A stretch of DNA of 64,000 nucleotides. Source: Rattus norvegicus (taxonomy: Eukaryota; Chordata; Mammalia; Rodentia; Muridae). The stretch's first letter is position 1. Each line of letters begins with the position of its first letter. Location of the stretch: positions 106,796,188 through 106,860,187 of the forward strand of contig NC_086025.1 of the NCBI RefSeq assembly GCF_036323735.1. The letters run 5' to 3'. Below, in pieces: positions 34,694 to 45,675 of this stretch. The notes under the pieces are model-generated. The model ran no database searches. It had not been told where the DNA came from and was given only the letters and a program-made list of their open reading frames with translations. Made by a program: the position numbers and the translations under genes.

Positions 34694-34788
34694 TATTTTT
34701 TTTTCTTTTTTTCAGAGCTGGGGACCGAACCCAGGGCCTTGCACTTGCTAGGCAAGCACTCTACCGCTGAGCTAAATCCCCAACCCCT
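34694..34788 (-). mobile_element. ID SINE, opposite orientation to the previous one
   Basis: Complement of the ID consensus: 'cagagctggggaccgaaccc', 'aggcaagcactctaccgctg', 'gctaaatccccaacccc'. Flanking 'tgctgttta' and 'tactgttta' look like the target duplication. Confidence 0.96.
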
Positions 34789-35495
34789 ACTGTTTAATTT
34801 TTGAACCTTACATATTCCAGATCTTAAGCTCTGTCGAAAGCATAGCTGGCAAGGTTTTCTCCCATTCTACAGACTGGGACACCCTGATGACAGTTCTGTT
34901 TGCTATACAGAAGCCTTTTAATTTCATGGTATCCATTTGCCAACTTTTGGGGTAACTCTGTTTGAGCTGGGGTTCTATTCCCAAAGTTCTTGCTTATACT
35001 GATATCTTAACATATTTTTCCTGTTTACTTCTAGCAGTCTCAGCGACTCATTCTTTAAGATATTTGATCCACTATGAATTAATTTTTGTGCAGAACAAGA
35101 GATGCAGTCCTAACTTTGTTCTTCTAAGGGTGGTCATCAAGTCTCTGCAGAACGATTTGTTAAGTAGGCTCCTTTTTCAGTGTGTGTGTTTGACACCTTT
35201 GTCAAAAGTTAGACATCTGTGGCTGTGTAGGTTTATTTCTGAGTTCTTTATTATGCTCCATTGGTCTATATGTCCATGTCCGTACAGTACCATACTGTCT
35301 TTGTCACTATGGCTCTGTAGTAGAGTTTGAAGTCAGATATTGTAAGGCCAGGGTTTTGTTGTTCCTAGGATCACTTTAGCTGTCTTTTCTGTTTCTGTAT
35401 GAATTTTAAGGTTTTTTTTTTCTAGTTCTGTAAAGAATGTTATTGGAATTTTGATGGAAAACAGCACCAAATCTATAGAGACTTTAATGTATACA

Positions 35496-38400
35496 CTGAA
35501 CTTGCCCTCTACACCCCAATGTGATCTCAGCACTTGAAAGAAGGTCAGGCACTTGGAGCCTTAACGCTGCCCCCCAGTGACTGTCATTGACCAGACTGGT
35601 GAGTCCCTGATTAGCCAACATACAGGTCATAAAAACACATATAGGTGGATTCAGGCTCAGACAAGACGGATGCTCAATGGAAACCTCCAACAGCAACTAA
35701 GAGTTGCAGCTAGCACACAATTCCTGAGAAGCTAATGCACTAATGCATGAGAGAGCGTTAGGTGGACAGTGGGGCATGTACACTGGGTGTGGAAAAGCCC
35801 ACAGGAGGTACAGATGCTGCTGAGTGCTGTGGAGACAGTGGAAGGGAGTACGTGTGCCACATGAGCTAGGGCAGGCAGAGGAGGAAGCTGCAACAGGGAA
35901 ATAATAGTTCCACCTTGTCACGAAGCTATGAGCAGCCCACTTAAAGTGCTTTAGCCATTCATCCTAACTTCTCAATAACTGCTAGCTGATAAATGCTAAT
36001 ATTATGACTCAATGAATGTAATGTGTTTAACACACAGCATCAGCCTCTGACTCTGCAGGGTGATTAATGATCCAGACTGCTCCATTATTGCACTGAGCGC
36101 AAACCTTCGATATACGGATCTCTACTGCTGTGGTGATTGGGTAAAATTACCTTCTTGTACGTCAACACCCACCCCCACTCCTGCATCATAAGCCCCTGGA
36201 CCTGTAGATTGTCTGGTGCTTCTTATGATACCCCCAAAACAGAGGCTTGCACAGACTGGGGCGTCCCGTCGATGTCGACTGACAGGTGGAACAAGTACCA
36301 CACATCGCCTGTGCCGCCTGCTGAGTGTGGGTCATCAATTCCTGCATCCTAACCTCTGCGGTTAAGATGTTCCATGTGCTGACCCTGGCCCCTGCTGACC
36401 TTGTCTCCCACCGCCGTGTCCTGCACAGAGGTCAGCTGGTTACAGGCACAGCAGGGCCCCCGTAAAGCTCATGATTCTGTTTCCTCGTCAATCCCCCATT
36501 GCCTTGGCAGCAACAGTGTGTCTTATTCATCCAAGAATCCTTAATGCCTGGCAAGAGGCCTGGTGCATGATGGGTACTTAACTAGCATGTAGGTCAAGAG
36601 GAGAGCCTTTTGCCAGAAAACCCCCTCTGTCTTAGATGTGCATGTATAAGTATGTGAGGTTGAAGTGGCATGACTCTGGGGATTTGCTGGGTGCTGGGAA
36701 TCTCTTTTGCTGTTTTCTCTAGTCCCTGTATATTTAGGATACCTCATAATAACATATCAATTGAAAACCTGGAAACTGACCCAGTACCCACACAAACACC
36801 TCCACAGTGCATCCCAGGATGTGACAGATCTCCCAGAAACTTCCTGGAAGATACAGTGGTGACAACATCTTGTATCCATAAGGAGAATAGCAAATGAGAC
36901 ATATCCATGCCATGTGTGCATCTGGTCAAAGGGGCTAGGACCAAACAGCGCAGCAGAAGAGCATTTTAGGAGGGTTGAGAGTCCATGCCATGACTAAGCT
37001 AGTCATCCCTTCAAAAGGCTCCAACTCTCATCCGCCTCAACCAAGAGCTCTTTCCCATGTAAGAAATCACTATCACTCAGTTATTCTTCCAAACGGGTAA
37101 TGGTCCAGTTACTACCACGGGCTCACATGAGTGAGAGCCCCCAAGGGGGACGGGACTTCCTCAACAATGACTTCCTGCACACATGGTGCCTCCTCTGTGA
37201 CGCAGAGTCCTCCTATGAAACACTGAAGCTTTCATAAAGACAGAGACAGGCAGTATTTGACTCGTGATAACACTCTCTTCAATCTTGTCAACCAATCAGG
37301 CTTTGACAGCTGCCATTCAGCGAATCAGTTCCGAGACTCGTTCAGAAAAGCTCCTCGGCAACATTTACTCTCTCCTGCAGGAGAAGGCTGAGCAAAAGGC
37401 TGAGCAGAAAGCAAGATGGAGAAAGCTGCTCACACAGGAGCACAAATAAGATTAAGATAGGAGATGTAGTCCCATAGGCCAGCAAATGCACACAGCACGT
37501 GAGCTCAGAGCATGGCTGGGCTGGGCCTCTCCAGCTGGCGGGCGGGAACGGTCAGCTCCCAAGCGAGACAGAAGCCACTTCTGAACCTGAGAGATCTGAC
37601 AGCCTAGCTTTTATTCACAAGCACAGGGTTTTGGTAGATTTCCATTTAATACTCTGAGAAATGTTTGAAGTGGAGACGGGACTTAGAGTGGTTTTTATTG
37701 TCTAGAAATGCAGCCAGCTGACACTTAACCACTTTAACTCTACTGTTCCTCACTTCTTTCATGAGATAATGGCAAACACATCTCCCAAAACAAAAGTCCG
37801 AGTAAAAAGGACAGAATCACCTGAATTTTTCAAAATAGATATGTTCCCCTCCTCAACGGCAAGGGACAAATACAATAACTGACCACAGCACAGCGATGAC
37901 TGCTTGCTGGGTCCAGCCCTTTATCACTGGTATTCACATGGACACCTTCAGCAGGATGCAAGAGACAACAGGACTGGCACTGTGGACATGGCAGGATGCT
38001 GGAGAGGTAGCTTTGAGTAACCACAAGAAGTGCCAGAGGAGAAAGGGCAGGCATTCAGGAGACAGGTAAACAAAGAAATCCCATCTAGGTAGGAGAAACA
38101 TTGGAATTCTCACAACAAAACAGCATCTAGCTGGAGGGTGCCCAGGAGCCCAGGCAAAGGCATCCCTGGAAAGGAAGAGCTACCAAAGGGCTCTGGTGTG
38201 TTCCCAGATAGGCTCTGTGTAGAAAGACAGGCTTAAGACAACTCTAAGTGTGGCTTTGCACAAAGCCCAAGTGTTTTTAGCCTGAAGCCAGCCCGGAGTA
38301 AAGTTCAAAGACCCCAAGGGAAAGAACAGTCGTTCCAGTCTCGCCTGCAGTCCCCCGAAAGCACACCAGATGAAGGCCTTGCTCACGGCCATGTCTCAGC

Positions 38401-39190
38401 ATCTTAGAATCCTTCCCACCTCTCTAAAGTGACCATTTGGTGCTCCAAAGACGCTCCTTCCTCCCTTTCCAAATCCTACCCTCAGCACATCAAACCTCTC
38501 TATCACACAGCAGTCAGCCTGGACACTCCACTCCCCCTTCCTCTCTGACAGTACCTCTGAGTCTCTGATTGTCCAGATGCCTCTGCTCTCATCCCCAATC
38601 AATCCCATCAAGCCCACAGGAGGGCCACATCAGTAATGGACTTCTGCGCAGCTTGACGCTGGCCTTAAAGGCTCTCAGTACTCATCCCGTCTTCTTAGAC
38701 CGCTTTCATGCCATCCTGGGGAAAGGTCAGACAACTTCCCCTAACACGGACAGCAGCCTGAACACCGTCCTCAGGGTGCTCTCGCTACAGGGGAAATCTA
38801 ACCCTCCTGTAAGCCAGTGTCCCCAAGATCCAGACACACAGAAAACATGAGGTAACTTGGCAAGAAACAGGTTAGTCATGTCAAAACTATGTGTAGTAAC
38901 TATCGGAAACAGGTTAATCACATCAAAGTAGTTCCAAGAGGCCACAGCCTGTCTTCATGTGGGTCAGACAGGCGCCCTGAGCATGTGCGGCCACATATAT
39001 GAGGCCTAGCAAGGCTGGAGATGGGGCAGACTCACCCAGCCCCGAAGTGGGCAGAAGCCATGCAAGCACAGCCTAGAGGCCCTGCAGAGACCATCGCTCT
39101 GCGTGACAGCTGCTCTAAATCCCACAGAAAGAACAGGAAATAGCACTTCAATGTGAACAGCTCCTTTTCTGTCATTTCCAAAAAGGACAA
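35496..39190. other. Intron sequence, nothing firmly recognised
   Basis: About 3.7 kb of Trappc9 intron with few repeats. A 61-codon plus frame at 37264-37449 contains Glu-Gln-Lys-Ala repeats and is not recognised. A near-duplicate of 'ggaaacaggttaatcacatc' type text lies at 38875-38930. Confidence 0.45.
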
Positions 39191-39194
39191 TTTT

Positions 39195-40160
39195 TTTCAC
39201 AAATAAAAAAATCCCTGACTGTCATACTTACCATAAAGCTACAGTAACAAAGGCAGTGTGGTTTTGGCAAACGGACAAACAAAACAATTGATAGAATGAA
39301 AAGGAAAATGCAGAAATGTGCCCACGTCCATACACTCAACACAGCTCTGAAAAGGAGGTTCAGAGGCCCAGCAGAGCAAGATGGCCTCCCAGCAGACCAG
39401 CCGAGACACAGGATGACCACCAACTGACCGTTAAAGCAGGGTGCTAACTGCAGACTTCACAAATAGTAGACTGCAATGGACCTCCAGGGAAACAAAAACC
39501 TCTCTAGAAGTTTCTACATGTTTATGGAACCCACAGTTGATAAATGAAAAATGTGGATGGCATTTGGTATAGTAACAGAAGCTTCGATACAGCTCCATGA
39601 GGCAAAGAGCTGACGAAGTAGATGCCATTAAAACTGAAAACTGCTGTTTCGCAGATAAGCTACCAAGAGAATGAGAAAACAAGATGCATGCTGGGAGAAA
39701 ATATCACTAAAGGACTCTTCTGCATGTGATGGAAACAGAGAACAAAAAAAAAACCTATGTTTTAAATGGGATCACCAGAGGAGACATTCCAACTGCAGAT
39801 AAGCATAGGGAGAAATGCTCGATATACTTGCTAGACAACTGTAAATTAAAACAAGATTCCAACACTTAGAACACTAAGGGTTCCAAATGCTGGCCAGGAC
39901 TCGGAGCAGGGGTAATTGTCACCCACTGCCTTTGGGGCTGAAAAACGCTACAGCTGCTTGGGAAGACAGTTCATCAGTCGCTTATAAAACTGCACAAACT
40001 TGTACCATGTGACACGGCCACTGTGCTCCTGGACATTGACCTGCCAGGTGAATGCATCCTCACAGAATCTTCACGTTGGCTGTTTGTGGCTGCTGTATTC
40101 ACGAGAGGCCACCTCTCAGGCAACCAGGATTTGTGAGGTGAGTATACACAGGTCTGATAC
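39195..40160 (+). mobile_element. Ancient L1 ORF2 3' fragment
   Basis: 'aaagctacagtaacaaaggc' with 'agtgtggttttggcaaacgg', then 'aagcatagggagaaatgctc', 'caaatgctggccaggactcg', 'gcttgggaagacagttcatc' follow ORF2 of older L1 families in order. Highly diverged and interrupted. Confidence 0.6.
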
Positions 40161-41984
40161 CATTCTGCAGAAAGAAAGGTGTGGATCCCGTGAAAGGATG
40201 TGTGGCTGCGGGGGCCTGGGGCGAACAGAGTGCAGGAGATGGATCCACGTCACCAACCACTGGACAAAACCCGCAGACTATGAGCGAGCCTGGTGCGAGC
40301 TGTGGACTTAGGGGAGGACAGGCTAACTTGGGTCATCGGTTACTGCAAAGGCTCTAAGTCAGCCTGAGAACGGGACTGGGTACCAGCTGGTGCTAGTATC
40401 AGAGTTATGCTGAGGCTGGTCGGGCAGCGTCCCAGTCTGTCTCATCCTATACTCAGTCCTGCTATGAGGAACGCCAGAGTGTACAGAGGACAGCACTTCC
40501 TTCGCCAGCTCTGTTCTCTATACTTCTCTTCTGAAGAGGAAGAAACTGTCCTAAGCAGGCTGCCAAGGTGACTACTATGAGGCCAGGAATTCAGGAATAG
40601 CTTGTCCTCGTCACGGGTCCCTAGGCACTGGGTACTCTGTCAGTACATGCCCATGCTTCCCGGAAAACCACACTAGCCCTTCACCGTTTCACCCACTTTC
40701 AGTTGGTTCCCACGTAGGTCTCTTAAAAACATACTAGCCAGAAGACAACAGTCGGGCTCATTTAGATTCTAAAGTTCTTCATCGAACTCAGTCGACTCTT
40801 GGCTCCCAGAGGTCCTACAATTCCGTCCTCACTCACCATCACCCTTTCTCTTCCTTCTCTTTCTGCTTTCCCCCACTGACCAATGCCCTGATCCAGGCCC
40901 AGCTGACACCTAAGACTTCCTCTTTTCTTTCTCCACAGCCATGGGGCTCCTGCAGGATCTACACAAAGCAGGCGCTTCCCCATCTTCTCAGGGTTAAAGA
41001 CTCTCAAACACCTGTCCACCCCCTCCACCTCCACACCCATCCCCTCCCCACCCCTGGCATCCAGATTCCCCTCCCCCATTGATGTAATGTCCTTGCTGCT
41101 GGAACAAGGGAGGGGAGCCTCTGGAATGACGCCCACCATCTTCTGAGTGCTAGAGATCTGACTGGAGTGGAGGAGGGCAGCAAGGGCAGATGGGAGATGA
41201 GTCTGCAGCGCCTAGTGTAGCCTGTGATGGTCACTCCATTCGGAGACTTTAAGCAGCTGGTATCCCCAGGTTCCATGTGGCTTTCTGCCTAGAAAGTGTT
41301 CATGGTCTCAGCAGTGCTCATGGACCTAAGAGAGGGCCTATGGTGGCAGCTGCAGCAGAACTGCTTGGACCATGGAGACAGCCCAAGAAGCATGTAGAGG
41401 GCCACAGAGACCAGAACAGCTTCTAAAGGGGCACCCCATGAGGCTCCTGGGTTAGAAAGACAGAGATCAGCTCTAACTCTCACCACCAGGCACACCAGTC
41501 TACATGCCCACTCGCCCTAAGGGGTGCCAATCATCCAACAGGAGCTCAACAAACCTTGGATCCAACCCATCTCTGGAGGGGAGAGAGGAAGGAGGTTACA
41601 GAAAAGAAGGCAGGTAAGGGAACAGATGGAAACTTCCACTGAAAAAGGCATATTATCAGACAATTACATGAGCTCTGGAACAGAGCCTGGCTGAAGGAAT
41701 CCAGATGTGGCTGAAGGCTGACAGGCGCTCGGAGCACCCACATGTCCATCCCAACTCACAGCACAATGTTCAGCTCAGTGACCACTGCAGGGACATTGCG
41801 TGCTCTGCATGATCATCCTGCCTGCTCTCTGCTGCCTCCTCCAGCTCTTCCAGCACATGAAGAGAGTAGGTATCCTTCTAGAGGCTTCCTCTGTTCCAGT
41901 AGCAAGAGCCAAGATCTTCTGGAAAGAGTCCCAGATCCTCCTCTTGACCCCTCACACACAACCCTAACAGCTAAGATGAGAACA
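40161..41984. other. Intron sequence, nothing recognised
   Basis: Unique-looking intron; C-rich 41020-41060. A 125-codon minus frame at 40762-41139 shows no family resemblance or splice context. Confidence 0.45.
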
Positions 41985-42178
41985 AGGGACAGGAGCCACC
42001 AAGATGGCTCAGTGGGCAAAGCATTTGCCTCGAAGCCTGATGACCCAAGTGCCATCCCTGAAACCATGTGGTGGGAGAGACACAATTCCTACAACTTGCC
42101 CTCTGATCTCTGTATGCACACACACCACAGCACCCATGAACACAGAATAAATAAATTTATTAAAAGAATATATTTTTA
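41985..42178 (+). mobile_element. B3A/B4-type tRNA-derived SINE
   Basis: 'accaagatggctcagtgggc', 'agcctgatgacccaagtgcc', 'tgaaaccatgtggtgggaga', then CA-rich tail and 'aataaataaatttattaaaa'. Confidence 0.75.
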
Positions 42179-42224
42179 AAGTCAAGGACAAAATCTACTT
42201 CAAAGTGACACCACACAACAGTGT

Positions 42225-42330
42225 GTTAGGTTGAGAATTGAGAGTTCCAGGCCACCCTGAGCCAGTGAGTTCAAGGCTAGCTTGAGTTATATCATGAGAC
42301 CTTGTCTCAGAATAGTTAAATCAATGAAAG
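42225..42330 (+). mobile_element. B1 3' fragment
   Basis: 'gagttccaggccaccctgag', 'gagttcaaggctagcttgag', 'gagaccttgtctcagaatag'. Confidence 0.55.
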
Positions 42331-42579
42331 GCACTGTCTAGAGTGAATCACAGTCACTGATGGTACTGAACACAGACAAATGCCAAGGTCCATGTTTAAT
42401 GTTTTTTAAAATAACCCTCAGTAGGGGTGCAGGACGGAGGAGATGTGGCTAACAAGGTCACAGGGGAGAAAGGATCTTCTGTGAGCCTAACATAAAAGGA
42501 CAACACCGCAGGCCACATGAATAGAAAGCAGCCCAGTAGACCCCAGCCTACCTACCTCACTCTCATGACTACAGGGAGG

Positions 42580-43115
42580 CAAGATATTGTCTGCTCTAAA
42601 GACAAAATTCCAGGGTTCAGTCCATGGGACTTTGCAGACACTAGAGTGAGAGGGGAGGGGCAATACCTCCCTTCAGAAGCCTGAGCACAGGTATCCCACC
42701 TGGCCACCAAGTGACCACTCACCCAGGCCACTCTCTCCTCAACAGGTCATGGCCCAGACTCCTCCCTCTCTTTACCAATCTGAAGAGCCCCTTGTCCTGT
42801 TGGGTTACAGCTTCTTTCCTTATCAAACCCTAGAACCCTGCTTACTTCCTAGGAAGCACCTTTTCCCCTCAGCAATAAAGACATCTTGACACCACCTTGA
42901 AGTACTGTACTGGGACAATGATGGATAGAACCACATCTGAACCAGGACTGCCTAATGATTCAAACATCCTCCCCCAATTCTTCCTCTATTTAAGCCTAAA
43001 GCCCACCTCCATTTACAAGAAAAACGGACTTGGGGCCACTGGGCCCTTGATCTGCTCCTTTTTGTAAGATGACCACAATAAATAAAACTCTTGTCTGTGC
43101 TTGCCTCAAAGATAG
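42580..43115 (+). mobile_element. Putative solo LTR remnant of an endogenous retrovirus-like element
   Basis: An LTR-like order is visible: pyrimidine-rich U3 text, a TATA-like 'tctatttaagcc' near 42985, and a polyadenylation signal 'aataaataaaactc' near 43077 followed by a T/G-rich stretch. No coding region is attached. The family is not recognised, and the alternative is ordinary intron. Confidence 0.35.
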
Positions 43116-43214
43116 GAGCTCTCAGTGTGTGCTCTGCCAAGGGTTTTGGTCAAGAGCAGCAAGTACCCAACCTGGCCTGCCCATCACCTACCCTTTGTGG
43201 GGAGAGGGGTTCAG

Positions 43215-43352
43215 ACAGGGACTGTTTGGCTCATTCAGACACAGGATCTCTGTAGCCAAGACTGGCCTCAAATTAATGCTTCTTCTGCCTTGGCCTCTCA
43301 AGTGCTGGGCTTTCAGGTGGAGGTCACTATGCCTGACCCTCCTATTACCCTT
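43215..43352 (-). mobile_element. B1 SINE, old
   Basis: Plus strand 'gtagccaagactggcctcaa', 'tcttctgccttggcctctca', 'gtgctgggctttcaggtgga' is the complement of B1. Confidence 0.7.
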
Positions 43353-43510
43353 GCCCATGAAGTCCTATTGACTTGAGTGTGGCCGGGGCTGCTTTCACAG
43401 CTTGCCAGACAACAGAGACTGTAGCCCAAAAGGTCTTGAAAAGTTACCACTCTTCACCTTTCAGCCAAGCAACTCCCTTCTAAAGATTCTGGTCTCCTGG
43501 GGATGGAGGT

Positions 43511-43694
43511 GTCAACAGGAAGTACTGTCAACAGGAAGTACTGTCAACAGGAAGTACTGTCAACAGGAATGTCAACAGGAAGTACTGTCAACAGGAAGTA
43601 CTGTCAACAGGAAGTACTGTCAACAGGAAGTACTGTCAACAGGAATGTCAACAGGAAGTACTGTCAACAGGAAGTACTGTCAACAGGAAGTTCT
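43511..43694. repeat. 16-bp minisatellite with an ETS-type core
   Basis: Twelve units of GTCAACAGGAAGTACT. Units 4 and 9 are shortened to 12 bp by loss of the 'gtac' part, and unit 12 ends in TTCT. The full unit contains ACAGGAAGT, an ETS-family consensus core, ten times at 16- or 28-bp spacing. The plus frames through it are artefacts. Confidence 0.96.
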
Positions 43695-44408
43695 GCTTGG
43701 GAAGGTCTGGTGCTAAAGAGTCTGGGGAGGATGACATATACACACTATTCATGTGAAAGGGAAGAATGGGATTTGTGATTGAGAGTGGGAGCACTAGGGA
43801 TCTGTCTGCATCCTAGTAAGATAATAGCACAGAGGACGACTCAATTCTGTCTTATTGAAAGCCTACACCATCTCTAGCTCCAGGTCCCTATCTAAAGCAG
43901 TAACCAAGAGAAGGAATTTGTCTCTCTAATTAATTAGACTTTGGCCAAACGGAGCACTGTATTTGTCTAGTTATTACACTTACAGCTATAATTTAACATT
44001 TATTGCTACTACAGAATCAGAATCTGCCACAAATGCATAGCTAGGTATATACACATACATCCACATATGTTTATTTTGGAAAGGCACATTGATATTTGCT
44101 AACCTAACAAAACTTCATGAGTGAAAACATTAGGGACTTAATGCATTATGTTGATGACAGACCATACTGATGGCTTCAAGGGTAATTTCTGACCTCCACT
44201 AACAAAGGTATAAAAACAAAGGCCACAAGGCGGGCTCCAGGACTTCATGTCAAGACACCGCTCTTATGAGTGGCTGTGTGAGGTAGGGCGTGGCCACTTT
44301 TGAACCACAGGTGCCCTCCGCAGTCTGCAACACTCAGTGGCTGCTCAAATGCACAGGCTAAATGGAAATAAAGCAACCTCCACCCCAGCCCCAGGTCATC
44401 ATGGGTAC
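43695..44408. other. Intron sequence downstream of exon B, nothing recognised
   Basis: AT-rich intron without a repeat I can name. Confidence 0.5.
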
Positions 44409-44625
44409 CTTTGTTGAAGTCCTTGGGGTCTAGTGACAGACTGTAGCCAGGCAATGTCTCCAAAAGGAGCTTGTAACAGGCCCTCCAGCCAGGTTCTGCG
44501 ATGCTTGGGGCCACGCATTGCATGGCAGCCACGCGCTTGAAGAATGCTGACTTGCGGTGGAAGCCAATCAGCTCGTAGAGCTCGGACAGGATGCTGTAGC
44601 GCTGGATTTTCTCTTCTTCAGAAAG
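44409..44625 (-). CDS. Trappc9: Trappc9 internal exon B
   Basis: 217-bp exon. The acceptor is preceded by a strong pyrimidine tract (cttcctctttctgcttcag) above 44625, and the donor GTACCC lies at 44408-44403. It starts in phase 0 and codes for 72 residues from Leu-Ser-Glu-Glu-Glu-Lys-Ile-Gln-Arg-Tyr to Leu-Asp-Pro-Lys-Asp-Phe-Asn-Lys, plus the first base of a Gly codon finished by the exon at 32297-32440. The stretch Glu-Leu-Ile-Gly-Phe-His-Arg-Lys-Ser-Ala-Phe-Phe-Lys-Arg-Val-Ala matches TRAPPC9 exactly as I recall it. Phe-Asn-Lys-Gly stands where human has Phe-Ser-Arg-Gly. The donor is unusual (GTACCC instead of GTAAGT or GTGAGT), so splicing may need enhancer support. Predicted alpha-helical solenoid region. 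Confidence 0.97.
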
Positions 44626-45160
44626 CTGAAGCAGAAAGAGGAAGCAAGAAGCTTTTGAAGAAACTTCCAAAGGGAAAAAAAGAAATACATCTGAAACCTC
44701 TTTCCATAAAGGAGAAGAGAGAAGATCATTGTGACACAACAATCCTGAGGCCCTAGGACCCCTGTGAGTACCCCAACACAGCCACCCATGAGCAGTGGCT
44801 CTAAGCTTATCCAGCCTTTTGCTAAGAAGGCCCAAATTCTCAGGCATGAGAAGGTTATCACACAACACACGTGGCATCATTCATTCATGAGAAGGAACAA
44901 GAGTACATCATGACAGGAGGATTGGGGAATGGACTTTGCTCAGCTTCTCAGTGCATGACATGTGGAGCCACATGACTAGAAGATGCTAATACCACCTAAC
45001 TTAGACTTGCAACTTCCTGCCTTTTATAGCATGTTTCCTTCTGTCAAGGCCTAGTAGATCCTAATGGTGATCGGCAGTAACAACTCTGGTAGGTTAGCAC
45101 CCAGTCTAGCCTACAAATGACAGGCTTTATTTAATCAACTTGCATTCCAGAACTAGACCC
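44626..45160. other. Intron sequence upstream of exon B, nothing recognised
   Basis: The intron acceptor side. Read-through of the minus frame to 44880 is intronic. Confidence 0.5.
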
Positions 45161-45164
45161 ACTC

Positions 45165-45675
45165 CCTTGACAAGGTCTTGAAACATTCCATCTTTCAGGA
45201 AAGCTTTAAGATTGAAAGAAGGTTAACAACTCAAAACAGTTTCAGGAAGTCCCTGAAACCGACTAGATTCACTAGGTTCCTTAATGTCAGACTAAAAACA
45301 ATAAAACTGCTAAGAGTCACTCTTAGACAAGACAATCTACAAAGATATTCAACCAGCCCAGCCACCTGGAAGAGGTTTAAACCAACTGAGTGACTTGGAA
45401 AGGACTCTCCAACCTGCTGAGCTGACTGCAGGCTGTGCAGCACGCTTCAGGTTCCCAGCTTCTGTGAGCTGTCAGCCCACGCTAGGGTGAGCTTCGGTGA
45501 TGCAACTGGCTTTGAGTCATTTCTGCTCCTGTAAGTAACCCCAGTAAAACTCATTGGTTCACCAAGTTGGATTTTGGTGGTATCTGTACTTTGGTCTTTT
45601 GATAGCTCCCTATCGGGGATGAGTAGCTGTGTGTTTTGGGTCTCCCCAGGAAAATTTTTGTCACCCCACACAAGG
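45165..45675 (+). mobile_element. Probable solo LTR of an endogenous retrovirus-like element
   Basis: About 500 bases with LTR-like texture: 'gtttcaggaagtccctgaaa', 'aaaaacaataaaactgctaa', 'gccagcttctgtgagctgtc'-type text, 'cagtaaaactcattggttca', 'ttggattttggtggtatctg', and a 'gggtctccccagg' to 'caccccaca' end. No attached coding region. The family and exact ends are uncertain. Confidence 0.45.

Larger units (their letters stand above)
33740..35495 (-). mobile_element. L1 3' part, reverse orientation
   Basis: Complement of L1 ORF2 and 3' UTR: 'tgaatagaacaaaactatgt', 'ctatgccaggaatgacaaat', 'ttgtcaaaagttagacatct', 'tattatgctccattggtcta', 'agtaccatactgtctttgtc', 'tttgatggaaaacagcacca'. It holds two ID elements. 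Frames are broken. It is in the same orientation as Trappc9 transcription. Confidence 0.88.

Noticed and set aside
37264..37449. 61-codon frame with Glu-Gln-Lys-Ala repeats
   Set aside because: Short, antisense to the host gene, with no recognised family.
43402..43778. Open frames with repeated Ser-Thr-Gly-Ser-Thr-Val-Asn-Arg-Lys
   Set aside because: They are readings of the 16-bp minisatellite.
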